From Cellulomonadaceae bacterium (lineage in GTDB: Bacteria; Actinomycetota; Actinomycetes; Actinomycetales; Cellulomonadaceae): a DNA stretch of 64,000 nt. The translations under genes were made by a program, and so were the position numbers. The DNA lies in contig JAIRQO010000043.1 of the NCBI GenBank assembly GCA_031256435.1, positions 50,303 through 114,302 of the forward strand, read 5' to 3'. The notes below the pieces were generated by a model. That model worked only from the letters and a program-made list of their open reading frames with translations. It made no database searches and was not told the origin of the DNA. Shown here piece after piece: positions 28,109-37,265 of this stretch (its first letter is position 1; every line of letters begins with the position of its first letter).

Positions 28109-29134
28109 ATGACCTCCCCACACGTCTCCGCGCCACTGGTGTGGTCCGCGAATCTCATCACCGAGTTTCGCGGTCTACACACGCGGGATGGAGTGTTGGT
28201 ACGCGGGTCTCTGGGGTGGGGCGAGTGTTCACCGTTCTGGGAGTATGACGACGACGAATCGGTTGCGTGGCTCCGTGCTGCCATGGAGGCTGCGCGAGGG
28301 GACTGGCCGGAGCCCGTGAGAAATAGTGTGCCAGTCAACGTCACGATCCCCGCAGTGGGGCCGGACGAGGCCCGGGAGTTGGTGCTTGGTGGCGGAGGTT
28401 GCCGGACCGCCAAGGTCAAGGTGGGCCAGCGGTTAGCCGGACGCGGGGCCGGGATGGTGGAGGACCTTCAGTCAGAGATTGCCCGAGTGAGTGCCGTCAG
28501 GGAGGCTCTCGACTCGCTGGGACCGGGCGGGCGGATTCGCGTGGACGCCAACGGTGCGTGGTCCGTGGAGGAAGCGCTTGACAGGCTTCGAGCACTGGAT
28601 AGTGCCGCCGGGGGATTGGAGTATGCGGAACAACCCTGCGCCGCCGTGGAGGAGTTGGCCGAACTGCGAGCGCGTTGTGCGCAAGCAGGGGTGGACGTAT
28701 TGATTGCGGCTGATGAGTCGATCCGCAGGGCGGCAGATCCTCTCAGGGTGGCTTCGCTCCACGCCGCAGATCTGGTGGTGATGAAGGTACAGCCACTCGG
28801 CGGGGTGCGGGCGTGCCTGGCGCTCGCCGAGAAAATCGGCCTGCCGGTGGTGGTGAGTTCCGCATTGGAATCCTCGGTGGGGCTCGGCGCAGGGTTGGCG
28901 TTGGCAGGGGCATTGCCGGACCTGCCCTTCGCCTGCGGGTTAGGGACAGCGCAGTTGTTGGCCCAGGATGTAGTGGATCAGCCGCTCATGCCGGAGGGTG
29001 GGGAACTTCCCGTGCTAGGGCCCGGTGATCCGCGCCTGGAGCCACGTGCCGCGGCGCTCGCTGCCTGCGAACCGGACCCACAACTCCGAGAGCAGTGGCT
29101 GGAGCGGTTGAGACGATTGGAGGATGTGCTGTGA
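28109..29134 (+). CDS. menC: o-Succinylbenzoate synthase
   Basis: MenC dehydrates SHCHC to o-succinylbenzoate in menaquinone synthesis. The 341-residue enolase-superfamily protein shows the active-site lysine in AKVKVG, metal ligands in RVDANGAW, YAEQPC and AADES, and the second lysine in VVMKVQPLGG. The frame extends to 27917, but the ATG at 28109 fits the family start. It diverges from the helicase and overlaps menD by GTGA. Menaquinone is the likely electron donor to FrdABCD. Confidence 0.93.
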   Translation: MTSPHVSAPLVWSANLITEFRGLHTRDGVLVRGSLGWGECSPFWEYDDDESVAWLRAAMEAARGDWPEPVRNSVPVNVTIPAVGPDEARELVLGGGGCRTAKVKVGQRLAGRGAGMVEDLQSEIARVSAVREALDSLGPGGRIRVDANGAWSVEEALDRLRALDSAAGGLEYAEQPCAAVEELAELRARCAQAGVDVLIAADESIRRAADPLRVASLHAADLVVMKVQPLGGVRACLALAEKIGLPVVVSSALESSVGLGAGLALAGALPDLPFACGLGTAQLLAQDVVDQPLMPEGGELPVLGPGDPRLEPRAAALAACEPDPQLREQWLERLRRLEDVL

Positions 29135-31170
29135 CAAGGCGAGAACTGACAAGGCAAGAACCGACCCGGCGAGAACCGGGGGAGAGCCCAGCGATTCAGG
29201 CTGCGCGGTACATGGTGCAGGCACTGGTGGACCAGGGACTTCATCATGTGGTGTTGTGCCCCGGGTCCCGTTCCGCTCCGCTGGCCTACGCGTTGGTGGA
29301 GGCGGAGGCGCGGGGAGATCTAGCGCTGCACGTTCGGATTGATGAGCGTTCTGCGGCATTTATTGCCTTGGGCATCGCCAAATATCGAGCCCAGCCTGTG
29401 GCTGTGGTGACAACGTCAGGCACAGCAGTAGCGAATCTGCACCCTGCCGTGGTGGAAGCGCACCACAGCCACACGCCGCTGGTGGTGGTTTCCGCAGATA
29501 GGCCGCATGAACTGCGTGGCGTGGGAGCGAATCAGACCATTGACCAGGTGGGGATATTTGGGACGGCCACGCGATTTTCGGCGGATGTGCCCGCGCCCGA
29601 GGGGCACGAATCGGAAGAGCGAGACCTCCGGAATCTGGCCACACGTGCTGTTGATGCGGCCATGGGGTTAAGGAGTGGGAACCCCGGACCCGTTCATCTG
29701 AACCTGTGTTACCGCGAACCGCTGCATCCTGTGGTGACCGGAAGTCATGCTCCTGCTGTTCCGCTGGGACAGCTGCCACTGGGACATCTGCCACACCCGT
29801 CTCCGCAGCAGGGTCCACTGCAGGACTGCGATGTGCAGACTCGGCACAGCGCAACGTCCGGGGGTTCTCATCCGGGGTTGGAGCGATTGTGGGCCCAAGG
29901 CGACCCGGCGCGCACTCTCGTCGTCGCAGGTGATGGGGCGAGTCCTGAAGTGCGTGACGTGTCAGTGCAGATGGGCTGGCCCGTATTGGCCGAGCCGTCC
30001 TCGGGGGTACGTGGTGCTGAGTTTAGGATCCCCGCGTATCGGGCGTTGCTGAGCATTCCAGAACTAGTGGATGATGTGGACTTCGTGGTGGTCTACGGGC
30101 GTCCCACGCTGTCACGTCCCGTTCAACGACTCCTGGCACGGAATGACGTGACCGTCATTGTGGTGGCGCCCGGAGGGGGGCCGTGGCCGGATGCTGCCCG
30201 GAATGCTTCGGCCGTGGTGACGAGTCTCCGGGGATCACTGCCAGGCAGGGTACCACCCACGGGGCCGTCGCTGGATGAGTCATCGGATAGGCAGGTACCG
30301 CATGAGGTGTCACCGGCGCTAGAGTCATCGTTCTTGCGCCGATGGACGGAAGCGGGGCGTGTTGCGGCTTCGTTCATCGCGCAACGGGTGTCCCGTAGTC
30401 AGGAGGGCGACGATTCCGAGGGTGGACTCCATCCGTGGGCGGTGGCGCACCTGGTGGCCGCGAGTGTGGAAGCAGGAAGCCCCTTGGTGGTGGGATCTTC
30501 GAGCCCGATTCGTGACCTGGATCTCGCGATGGGGATGGCCGCGGGTACCTCGGCAGAGGCGGCGCATGCTGCGGTGGTTGCCAACCGAGGAGCCGCTGGG
30601 ATTGACGGAACAGTGTCCACTGCGGTGGGGGTGGCACTGGCAACTGGAGTGCAGGCTGCTGGAGTACAGGGTGCTGGTTCGTGGGGTGCCGGTTCCCACG
30701 GTGCCGGCTTGCCAGTTACGGCGTTGATGGGAGACCTCACCTTCCTCCATGACGTGGGTGGGTTGCTGATCCCCGCCAAGGAGCGCGGTGTGGACCTCAC
30801 CATCGTGGTGATGAATGATGGTGGTGGCTCCATCTTTGGGGCATTGGAATACGGGAAGGTTGCAGGACAGAGCGAGCAGGCCCATGATGTTTTCGAGCGC
30901 GTTTTTACCACGCCACACCGCGCGAGCATTGCCGAGATCTGCGCAGGATACGGGGCGCGTTATACCTATGCACCGTCGTCGGATGCCTTGAAAAATGCCC
31001 TGGAGAAGAACGCCCTGGGGGGGTCAGCCCCTGACGAGTCAGCCCAACGCACCGGGGAGCGGCGGATTCATGTGATTGAGGTCCCTGTGGCGCCTGAATT
31101 ACGAAGAACTGATGAAGTGGAATTGGTGGACGCGCTGAGAGCGAGTACGCTTACCGAGGCAAGGTGTTAG
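29131..31170 (+). CDS. menD: MenD, SEPHCHC synthase (thiamine-diphosphate enzyme)
   Basis: MenD joins 2-oxoglutarate and isochorismate in menaquinone synthesis. The 679-residue protein has the N-terminal PYR domain with LCPGSRSAPLAYAL and TTSGTAVANLHPAVVEA, and a C-terminal ThDP-binding region with GDLTFLHDVGGLL and NDGGGSIFGALE. It is longer than most MenD proteins (about 550-600). The extra length comes from Pro/Gln/Gly-rich segments near residues 205-250 and 510-530. The GTG start at 29131 overlaps the menC stop. The stop codon is followed after 14 bases by the structured repeat array. Confidence 0.93.
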   Translation: MTRRELTRQEPTRREPGESPAIQAARYMVQALVDQGLHHVVLCPGSRSAPLAYALVEAEARGDLALHVRIDERSAAFIALGIAKYRAQPVAVVTTSGTAVANLHPAVVEAHHSHTPLVVVSADRPHELRGVGANQTIDQVGIFGTATRFSADVPAPEGHESEERDLRNLATRAVDAAMGLRSGNPGPVHLNLCYREPLHPVVTGSHAPAVPLGQLPLGHLPHPSPQQGPLQDCDVQTRHSATSGGSHPGLERLWAQGDPARTLVVAGDGASPEVRDVSVQMGWPVLAEPSSGVRGAEFRIPAYRALLSIPELVDDVDFVVVYGRPTLSRPVQRLLARNDVTVIVVAPGGGPWPDAARNASAVVTSLRGSLPGRVPPTGPSLDESSDRQVPHEVSPALESSFLRRWTEAGRVAASFIAQRVSRSQEGDDSEGGLHPWAVAHLVAASVEAGSPLVVGSSSPIRDLDLAMGMAAGTSAEAAHAAVVANRGAAGIDGTVSTAVGVALATGVQAAGVQGAGSWGAGSHGAGLPVTALMGDLTFLHDVGGLLIPAKERGVDLTIVVMNDGGGSIFGALEYGKVAGQSEQAHDVFERVFTTPHRASIAEICAGYGARYTYAPSSDALKNALEKNALGGSAPDESAQRTGERRIHVIEVPVAPELRRTDEVELVDALRASTLTEARC

Positions 31171-31184
31171 CACACCGGAGCCAA

Positions 31185-31405
31185 GCGCCTGTTTCACAAC
31201 AGGCACGCTGGGCTCGGTCATGTGAACTCGATGTACTCACCTCGTCTGCACGCGCCTGTCTGACGACAGGCGCGCTGGGCTCGGTCAAGGACACTCGAGT
31301 AAACTCGGTGTCCTTACCTCGCCTGCACGCGCCTGTCTGACGACAGGCACTCTCGACTCGGTTGAGTACGCTCGAGTAAACTCGGCGTACTCACCTCGTC
31401 TTCAA
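31185..31405 (+). repeat. Three structured ~77-bp repeats ending exactly at tRNA-Arg
   Basis: Three direct repeats start at 31185 (67 bp), 31252 (77 bp) and 31329 (77 bp), each opening with GCGCCTGT, the same eight bases that open the tRNA at 31406. Each has hairpin 1, GCGCCTGTC-TGAC-GACAGGCGC in the middle copy. Copies 2 and 3 have hairpin 2: an outer stem (AAGGACAC/GTGTCCTT in copy 2, GAGTACGC/GCGTACTC in copy 3) closing on a constant TCGAGTAAACTCG. The outer stem changes on both sides together, so pairing is conserved. Copy 1 has lost part of hairpin 2. Confidence 0.85.
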
Positions 31406-31478
31406 GCGCCTGTAGCTCAGGGGATAGAGCACCGCTCTCCTAAAGCGGGTGTCGAAGGTTCGAATCCTTTCAGGCGCA
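31406..31478 (+). tRNA. tRNA-Arg (anticodon CCU)
   Basis: The gene folds as a complete cloverleaf: acceptor GCGCCTG pairing with CAGGCGC, D arm GCTC/GAGC, anticodon stem CCGCT/AGCGG with loop CTCCTAA giving anticodon CCU (reads AGG), and T arm GAAGG-TTCGAAT-CCTTT. The discriminator is A. CCA is not encoded. No integrase is nearby. Confidence 0.97.
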
Positions 31479-31500
31479 CATGAGGGAATGATCCCCATCG

Positions 31501-31571
31501 CCCGTTCAGGACTGGAGTTCCCTGACGGGACCGGCACGTAGGGTTGCCACGCGGCACGAACACGGCAACCC
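31501..31571. terminator. Two hairpins after tRNA-Arg
   Basis: CCCGTTCAGG ... CCTGACGGG (31501-31529) and GGGTTGCC ... GGCAACCC (31541-31571) lie between the tRNA and the convergent ROK gene. They are reasonable candidates for ending the tRNA transcript and, on the other strand, the ROK regulator transcript. T-runs are weak. Confidence 0.5.
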
Positions 31572-31603
31572 CTGTCCTCACCAACCCCTATCCCCTCCAA
31601 CCC

Positions 31604-32797
31604 CTAGATCCAGGCTGCAGGTTGCGCGAGAACCTCGTCAAGGACGGCGAGGGCGGCGCCCTTCATGGCGGAGTTTTCCTCCGTGACGGATTTGACAATC
31701 GTGATGTCCGTGAATGGTGCGGCGAGGACGCGTTCGTGGACGGAGGTGCGCATGGCGTCCACTCCCCAGCCCAATAGGTCCCGGCACGGCCCACCAATCA
31801 CCAACGTGAAAATCCCCATGAGGTTAACCCAGTCCGCCAACGCGGCCCCAAAGGCCCGGCCAGCGGCATCCATGGCGGCCAACGCCACGGGATCCCCTGC
31901 CTTTAACACTTCAATGAGGTCAACCAGGGACGTGCCCTCCGGCAGTCCGGCAGCCTTGGTAATAGCCACGCGGCCGGCGTATTGCTCCAAACAGCCGCGC
32001 GCACCACAGGAGCACGGCGGGCCGCTCGGGTCCACCACAATGTGCCCAATCTCCGAGTTCCAACCGTTTTGCCCGGAATATACGCGCCCGTCGCTGACAA
32101 TCGCGCCTCCAATGCCCACCTCGGGTGAGGCCCAGAGGAAGTCTTTGCGTCCGGATTCCTTCAACTCCGCAAAGGCCGCCAACTTGGCTTCGTTCTCGGC
32201 CAGTACCGGAACATCGGTAATGCCCAGCAGTTCCGCCACATCAACGTGCTTCCACCCCAAGTTGGGGGCTACCTCCAGGAACCCGGTTTTGGAGTTCACC
32301 AAACCGGGCATCGCCAGGCGCAACCCCGCAACGCGGATAGCCTGATCCTGCAGTTCCGCAATCACGTCACGGATCAAAACACCCGCCTGGCGCATGGTTG
32401 CCACCGGATCTGAGTTGATGAACGATCCCCGCTCAATACCTTCGTCGATCACATCACCGGACAAATCAATGACGGCGTACCCCAGGAAGTCAGGGTTGAT
32501 TTCCAGTCCAATCCCGACGATGGAGCGTGGTGCCAATTGCAGCGGAATGGCAGGCCTACCCGCCGAACCGGTGGTCACGGGAGGCAATTCCATCAATAAG
32601 TTTGCCGAGACGAGCGAATCGACGAGCGACGATACGGTAGCCCGCGCCAGACCGGTAGCGGTGGCCACATCCGCGCGGGAGACTGGGTACTGCGATTCAA
32701 TGATGGCTCGCATCACCAACTGCATATTTTGTTCACGTAGAGTGTGTTGGCGAGAAGCGCTTCCCATGGCAGGACCGGACGGTGTTGACGGCAACAT
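31604..32797 (-). CDS. ROK-family transcriptional regulator, probable xylose repressor
   Basis: The 397-residue protein has an N-terminal winged helix-turn-helix (about residues 25-75, SRADVATATGLARATVSSLVDSL) and a ROK sugar-kinase-like domain with the zinc motif CSCGARGCLEQYAG. Such XylR/NagC-type repressors release DNA on binding sugar. It is transcribed divergently from xylA, so xylose-operon control is inferred. The start may be the ATG at 32797 or 32767; neither has an obvious ribosome-binding site. Confidence 0.88.
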   Translation of the reverse strand: MLPSTPSGPAMGSASRQHTLREQNMQLVMRAIIESQYPVSRADVATATGLARATVSSLVDSLVSANLLMELPPVTTGSAGRPAIPLQLAPRSIVGIGLEINPDFLGYAVIDLSGDVIDEGIERGSFINSDPVATMRQAGVLIRDVIAELQDQAIRVAGLRLAMPGLVNSKTGFLEVAPNLGWKHVDVAELLGITDVPVLAENEAKLAAFAELKESGRKDFLWASPEVGIGGAIVSDGRVYSGQNGWNSEIGHIVVDPSGPPCSCGARGCLEQYAGRVAITKAAGLPEGTSLVDLIEVLKAGDPVALAAMDAAGRAFGAALADWVNLMGIFTLVIGGPCRDLLGWGVDAMRTSVHERVLAAPFTDITIVKSVTEENSAMKGAALAVLDEVLAQPAAWI

Positions 32798-32886
32798 AGG
32801 TAGACTGTAACGGAGTTCTGCGTGAAGACTCAGTCAATTCAACCAGCGCTACGCAATGAATGCGTGGCTCATCGAGGAGAAACCCT
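32798..32886. promoter_or_regulatory. Divergent control region between the ROK repressor and xylA
   Basis: Only 89 bases separate the two starts, so promoters and the repressor site must lie here. ACGCA-N5-TGCGT at 32851-32865 is the best inverted repeat and sits immediately upstream of the xylA ribosome-binding site GAGGAG. It is a candidate operator, not a proven one. Confidence 0.4.
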
Positions 32887-34041
32887 GTGAGTGACATTAA
32901 GTATTCCTTCGGCTTGTGGACCGTGGCATGGAACGGAGCAGACCCGTTCGGCACCGCGACACGCCCGGACATTGACCCGGCAGAGTCCGTGCGCAAACTC
33001 AGCGATCTTGGCGCCTCGGCCTTCACCTTCCATGACAATGACGTGTTCCCCCTGGGTTCCAGTGAAGACGAGCGCCGCGCGTGCATCGATTCCGTGAAGC
33101 AGGCCGCTGCGGACACCGGCATGGTGTGCGAGATGGTCACCACCAACACCTTCACGCACCCCGTATTCAAGGGTGGCGCGTTCACTTCCAACTCCCGCGA
33201 CATCCGCCGTTTCGGCCTGCGCAAGGTACTGAAGAACGTTGACCTGGCTGCCGAGATGGGCGCCACCACCTTTGTGATGTGGGGTGGCCGCGAGGGCATG
33301 GAATACTCCAACTCCAAGGACCTCTACACCGCACACCAGCGCTACGCCGAAGGCATTGACACCGTTGCCGCCTTCATCAAGGCCCGCGGTTATGACATGC
33401 GGATTGGCTTGGAGCCCAAGCCGAACGAGCCTCGCGGTGACATCCTCCTTCCCACCATTGGTCACGCTATTGCCCTGATCAACACGCTGGACAACGGCGA
33501 TATTGTGGGCGTCAACCCGGAGACGGGTCACGAACAGATGGCTGGACTCAACTACACCCAGGGCCTGGCGCTGGCCATGTACTGTGACAAGTTGTTCCAC
33601 ATTGACCTCAACGGTCAAAACGGCCCCAAGTTTGACCAGGACCTGTGCTTCGGCCACGGCAACCTGCTGGACGCCTTCTTCACCGTGGACCTGCTGGAGC
33701 ACGGCACCCCCAACGGTGACCTCAAGCCGTACGCGGGCTACCGTCACTTTGACTACAAGCCGAGCCGCACCGAGTGGCTGCCCGGTATCTGGGAATCCGC
33801 CGCCGCGAACATGCAGACCTATGATCTGCTTGCCGCCAAGACGGCCGCCTACCGCGCAGACTCCGAAGTTCAGGCAGCGTTCAAGGACGCCGGCATTGCC
33901 GAATCCGCCGTGCCCACCCTGGACAACACGGACTTTGACGCCTTCTTGGCAGAGCCGGACGAGGACATCGAGGCCTTGGCCGAGCGCCACGAAGGCCTGG
34001 TCAAGCTCCACCAGCTCGCGCTGAAGCACGTCATCAGCTAA
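32887..34041 (+). CDS. xylA: Xylose isomerase
   Basis: XylA converts D-xylose to D-xylulose. The 384-residue protein is the short actinobacterial class. It has the catalytic histidine in [10 protein letters not shown], the metal-binding [21 protein letters not shown] and the C-terminal metal-site HIDLNGQ. The GTG at 32887 follows GAGGAG and gives the family start. It is followed by xylB on the same strand after 253 bases that contain a hairpin. Confidence 0.97.
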   Translation: MSDIKYSFGLWTVAWNGADPFGTATRPDIDPAESVRKLSDLGASAFTFHDNDVFPLGSSEDERRACIDSVKQAAADTGMVCEMVTTNTFTHPVFKGGAFTSNSRDIRRFGLRKVLKNVDLAAEMGATTFVMWGGREGMEYSNSKDLYTAHQRYAEGIDTVAAFIKARGYDMRIGLEPKPNEPRGDILLPTIGHAIALINTLDNGDIVGVNPETGHEQMAGLNYTQGLALAMYCDKLFHIDLNGQNGPKFDQDLCFGHGNLLDAFFTVDLLEHGTPNGDLKPYAGYRHFDYKPSRTEWLPGIWESAAANMQTYDLLAAKTAAYRADSEVQAAFKDAGIAESAVPTLDNTDFDAFLAEPDEDIEALAERHEGLVKLHQLALKHVIS

Positions 34042-34057
34042 CAGGCTTTTTTCCCGC

Positions 34058-34097
34058 GAATCCGGAGGTACACCCACCACCATCCCCCTCCGGATTC
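34058..34097 (+). terminator. Hairpin between xylA and xylB
   Basis: GAATCCGGAGG and CCTCCGGATTC are perfect 11-bp arms with an 18-base loop, 17 bases after the xylA stop. It may attenuate or stabilise the 3' end of the xylA transcript and so set the xylA:xylB ratio. The rest of the 253-base gap has no gene. Confidence 0.6.
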
Positions 34098-34294
34098 CAC
34101 CCGCCGGGTGGGAAGTATGGCGAACCCCATTCCCCGCCATGCTTCCCGCCCGGCACCTTTTTTCCCTGAGTTTTCCCATAGTTTTCCCTCAGGGTTCTTC
34201 CGCCCATTCTTCGTTTACCGGGGGCTGTCCGCGTGGTTGTGTGTGTTGCATATTCGACGATGGCTCACAGCTCCCCTTTATCTTCAGGAATCCC

Positions 34295-35779
34295 ATGCCT
34301 TTTGTAGCCGGAATTGACAGTTCTACCCAGTCATGCAAGATCGTTATCCGAGACGCAGACACCGGAGCGTTGCTGCGCAACGGGTCCGCCAAGCACCCCG
34401 ATGGAACTTCCGTGGATCCGCAGTTCTGGTGGGAGGCGCTGACGGAAGCGGCCAGCAAAGCGGGCGGTCTGGCCGATGTAGCGGCGTTGAGCGTGGGTGG
34501 ACAGCAGCACGGCATGGTGTGCCTGGACGCTGACGGCAACGTGGTGCGGGATGCCCTACTCTGGAATGACACCCGCTCGGCCGGGGCTGCAACGGACCTG
34601 ATTGAGGAACTCGGCAACGGTGACGCCACCGCCGGAGCGCAAGCGTGGGCCGATGCTGTGGGTTCGGTGCTCGTCGCATCTCTGACCATCACAAAGCTTC
34701 GGTGGTTGCGTGATGCGGAGCCGGAGAACGCGGCGCGGGTGGCTGCTGTGTGTTTGCCGCATGATTGGCTGAGTTGGCGCATTGCCGGGTATGGCCCGGC
34801 GGGTGACCCCAGCGCCCCCAAGGGTCCGGTTCTTGATGCTCTCTTTACGGATAAGTCTGATGCGTCCGGTACGGGGTATTACAACGCCGAAGGCAATGAT
34901 GGCGCAGGGGAGTACCGCCTTGATTTGTTGAAACTCGCATTCGGGCGTGATGACGTGGTGCTGCCTCGGGTGATTGCGCCCACGGAATCCGGTGCCGTGG
35001 CGCACCCGAGCATTGCCGGGGATGGCACGTGTTTGATTGGACCCGGTGCCGGAGATAACGCCGGTGCCGCTATCGGCTTGGGGATGCAGCCCGGGGATAT
35101 TGCTATTTCCCTGGGCACCTCCGGCGTGGTCAGCGCCGTGGCCCCGCAGCGTACGCAGGACGGGTCTGGGACCATCAACGGGTTTGCGGATGCCACCGGT
35201 AACGCCCTGATGCTTGCCGTGACCATGAATGCAGCCCAAGTGTTGGATGCGGCAAGGGCAATCCTGTGCGCGGACTTTAACCAACTGAAGGACCTCGCCT
35301 TAGCTGCTCCTGCGGGCTGTGACGGCCTGGTGTTGGTTCCGTATTTCAATGGCGAACGCACGCCCAACCGTCCCGACGCCACAGGGACGCTCTTGGGGAT
35401 GCGCCTGGTCAACCAAACGCAAGCGCATTTGGCTCGCGCCTACATTGAAGGAATGCTGTGTGGTTTGGCTGACGGCATGGATGCTTTGACCACTTTGGGT
35501 GTTCCTGTGGCTCGCGCCATGCTCATTGGTGGGGCCGCGCAGAACCCGGCTGTTCAGCAACTGGCCGCACAGATTTTTGGCGTCCCGATCTCCATCCCGG
35601 AACCGGGTGAGTACGTGGCTGATGGTGCGGCGCGTCAGGCTGCTTGGGTGCTGGCCTCATCCACCGCCGGTGGTCCTGCGGATCAACCCGCCTGGTCTAC
35701 GGACATTGTGACCGAACTTCCTGCGGACCCGCAGCCGATCATCCGTCAACAGTACGCCGCCGTGCGGGACTTGGTGTGA
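34295..35779 (+). CDS. xylB: Xylulokinase
   Basis: XylB phosphorylates D-xylulose to xylulose 5-phosphate, feeding the pentose-phosphate pathway. The 494-residue FGGY kinase shows [10 protein letters not shown] (phosphate 1), [19 protein letters not shown], the catalytic aspartate in [13 protein letters not shown] and the adenosine motif [19 protein letters not shown] precedes the ATG at 34295. The upstream frame to 34139 is not family-like. A tandem repeat and a strong terminator follow. Confidence 0.96.
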   Translation: MPFVAGIDSSTQSCKIVIRDADTGALLRNGSAKHPDGTSVDPQFWWEALTEAASKAGGLADVAALSVGGQQHGMVCLDADGNVVRDALLWNDTRSAGAATDLIEELGNGDATAGAQAWADAVGSVLVASLTITKLRWLRDAEPENAARVAAVCLPHDWLSWRIAGYGPAGDPSAPKGPVLDALFTDKSDASGTGYYNAEGNDGAGEYRLDLLKLAFGRDDVVLPRVIAPTESGAVAHPSIAGDGTCLIGPGAGDNAGAAIGLGMQPGDIAISLGTSGVVSAVAPQRTQDGSGTINGFADATGNALMLAVTMNAAQVLDAARAILCADFNQLKDLALAAPAGCDGLVLVPYFNGERTPNRPDATGTLLGMRLVNQTQAHLARAYIEGMLCGLADGMDALTTLGVPVARAMLIGGAAQNPAVQQLAAQIFGVPISIPEPGEYVADGAARQAAWVLASSTAGGPADQPAWSTDIVTELPADPQPIIRQQYAAVRDLV

Positions 35780-35788
35780 GGACCGCGT

Positions 35789-35857
35789 AACCCTCACGGG
35801 GCAACTCTCACGGGGCAACCCTCACAGGGCAACCCTGACAGGGCAACCCTGACGGAG
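35789..35857 (+). repeat. 14-bp tandem repeat after xylB
   Basis: Five head-to-tail units of consensus AACCCTCACGGGGC start ten bases after the xylB stop. Units vary at one or two positions. The array sits between the stop codon and the terminator at 35891. Confidence 0.8.
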
Positions 35858-35890
35858 AAGCACTCACTCACCGCAACCCTCACCTCACAC

Positions 35891-35929
35891 CGAAGGGCCC
35901 GAGAACACGTGATGTTCTCGGGCCCTTCG
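35891..35929. terminator. Strong hairpin terminator after xylB
   Basis: CGAAGGGCCCGAGAACA and its perfect complement TGTTCTCGGGCCCTTCG surround a 5-base loop, a 17-bp stem. It lies between the convergent xylB and lytic-enzyme genes and should stop transcription from either side. Confidence 0.9.
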
Positions 35930-36009
35930 TGGACTGCCGTAGCTGATGCTCGGCAGAGATGTGATGTCCATCAACCGGTTGCGTACCAGCCAATCACCTG
36001 CCACTCGGT

Positions 36010-36945
36010 TTAATACCAACCAGTGACCATGGAGTGCTGCTGAGCCTTGGCGGGCGTGCCATAGCGGGAGTGGATGTAACCAAAGGCCCACTTGATTTGC
36101 GTGGCCGGGTTGGTGCGCCAGTCCTTCCCAGCAGAAGCCATCTTGGAACCGGGTTGAGCCTGGGCCAAACCGTAGGCGCCGCCCCCACCCACGGCGTTGA
36201 TCCTCCAGCCGGATTCCTTCTTCATGATGTAGTCAAGAGCGGCCCACTGCTTGCCGGTCCAGCCGCGCTTGGCAGCCATCGTCTTAGCAAGTTCACGGGT
36301 ACCAGCAGGAGTCTTGGTGAACGCAGTTCGCGCCTTCTTGGCCTTGGCCACAAGTTTACTGGCCTTGCTCTTGGCGCTCTTGGCAGCCTTGGTGGCCTTC
36401 TTGTACGTGGTGTTCGCCTTGGTGGCCGCCTTGGCAGCGGCAGAATACTTGACGTGCGCCACCTTGTAGGTGTTGGTGGCGGCCACATACGCGGCCTTGG
36501 CAACCGCTACGTCATTTGCCGTGGTGGCCAGGCCAGTGGACTGGGCAGAAAAGGCATTGTTGAGAGCGGCATACTTGGCTTGGGCAGCATTGGCTGCCGA
36601 GTGAGTTGAGGTGTCCACCTTAAGCGCGGAGGCCTTAGCCTTCTTTGCTTTGTTGAGTTTGCTCTTGGCGGTCTTAGCCGTCTTGGCAGCCTTGGTGGCC
36701 TTCTTCTTTGCCGTAGTGGCGGCCTTCTCGGCCTTGTGGACGGAAGAAGCGGAGTAGGTGGCGGCGCTTGCAGCAGGAGCCGCAGCAACCTGGAGGCCGC
36801 CCATCGCCAGTGCGCCAACAAGGCCTGCAATGGCAAGCCCGGCAACGCGGCGGGGAAGGCGCTGACGCAGTGTGCGAGTCCCCTCGATGCGCTCAGGGGC
36901 TTCAACCATCGGGAGGTTCTCGGCGTTTTCAGTGACGTTGTTCAT
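36010..36945 (-). CDS. Secreted coiled-coil protein with lysozyme-like (SLT/aggregation-promoting) domain
   Basis: The 311-residue protein has a signal segment (about residues 32-62, VAGLAIAGLVGALAMGG ... APAASA), then about 150 residues of Lys/Ala-rich helical repeats (KKATKAAKTAKTAKSK pattern). A C-terminal lysozyme-like domain (about 225-311) contains YIMKKESGWRINAVGGGGAYGLAQ, the catalytic Glu and Gly-Leu-Ala-Gln of SLT folds. Relatives are annotated as aggregation-promoting factor or Rpf-like muralytic enzymes. The basic coiled region may bind anionic wall polymers. Its most likely role is peptidoglycan remodelling. Confidence 0.88.
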   Translation of the reverse strand: MNNVTENAENLPMVEAPERIEGTRTLRQRLPRRVAGLAIAGLVGALAMGGLQVAAAPAASAATYSASSVHKAEKAATTAKKKATKAAKTAKTAKSKLNKAKKAKASALKVDTSTHSAANAAQAKYAALNNAFSAQSTGLATTANDVAVAKAAYVAATNTYKVAHVKYSAAAKAATKANTTYKKATKAAKSAKSKASKLVAKAKKARTAFTKTPAGTRELAKTMAAKRGWTGKQWAALDYIMKKESGWRINAVGGGGAYGLAQAQPGSKMASAGKDWRTNPATQIKWAFGYIHSRYGTPAKAQQHSMVTGWY

Positions 36946-37265
36946 GGCTTAAGTACACGTCCGGTCACGGGGTCACTCAGCAAGATCGCTGACCGCTGAG
37001 CGCACCATCGGCCAACATGAGTGAGCGGAACGCGCCAAAGTAGGCATCATCTCTGCCCCTCTGAGTAGTCCCGACGACGGAATCCGGCCAAAAGTCATTG
37101 TTTGACGCCGAATCTCTGGTCCCCTCCCGCAATACTCGCAGCACGCTTGAGTAGTGGGGCAGGATTGAGGGTTCAAGCACCATGGTGACGTGTGCCTAGG
37201 CGCCTTTTCCGTTGGGTGTCTGGCAAGAGTCCCCGGTGAACGGTGCCTAAGGATCGGAGTAGTAC
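36946..37265. other. Gene-poor divergent interval upstream of hom
   Basis: These 320 bases hold the divergent promoters of the lytic-enzyme gene and hom. I looked for the c-di-AMP (ydaO) riboswitch that often precedes muralytic genes in actinobacteria and could not find its conserved blocks. A small stem TCAGC-GATCTT-GCTGA (minus-strand sense, near 36980-36995) is the only local hairpin I can see. A 68-codon minus-strand frame here lacks a ribosome-binding site. Confidence 0.4.

Noticed and set aside
31185..31405. CRISPR array
   Set aside because: The three units are 67-77 bp with shared sequence throughout and no unique spacers. No cas genes are near.
31406..31478. Integration site of a genomic island at tRNA-Arg
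   Set aside because: The GCGCCTGT sharing is at the 5' end of the tRNA, not the 3' end used by most integrases, and no integrase or mobile gene is near.
36977..37183. A 68-codon minus-strand frame upstream of the lytic-enzyme gene
   Set aside because: It has no ribosome-binding site, no recognisable motif, and sits in the divergent promoter region of hom.
36946..37265. A c-di-AMP (ydaO-type) riboswitch before the muralytic gene
   Set aside because: I looked for the conserved GAATCCG and GGGGAACC-type blocks on the minus strand and did not find them in a consistent arrangement.
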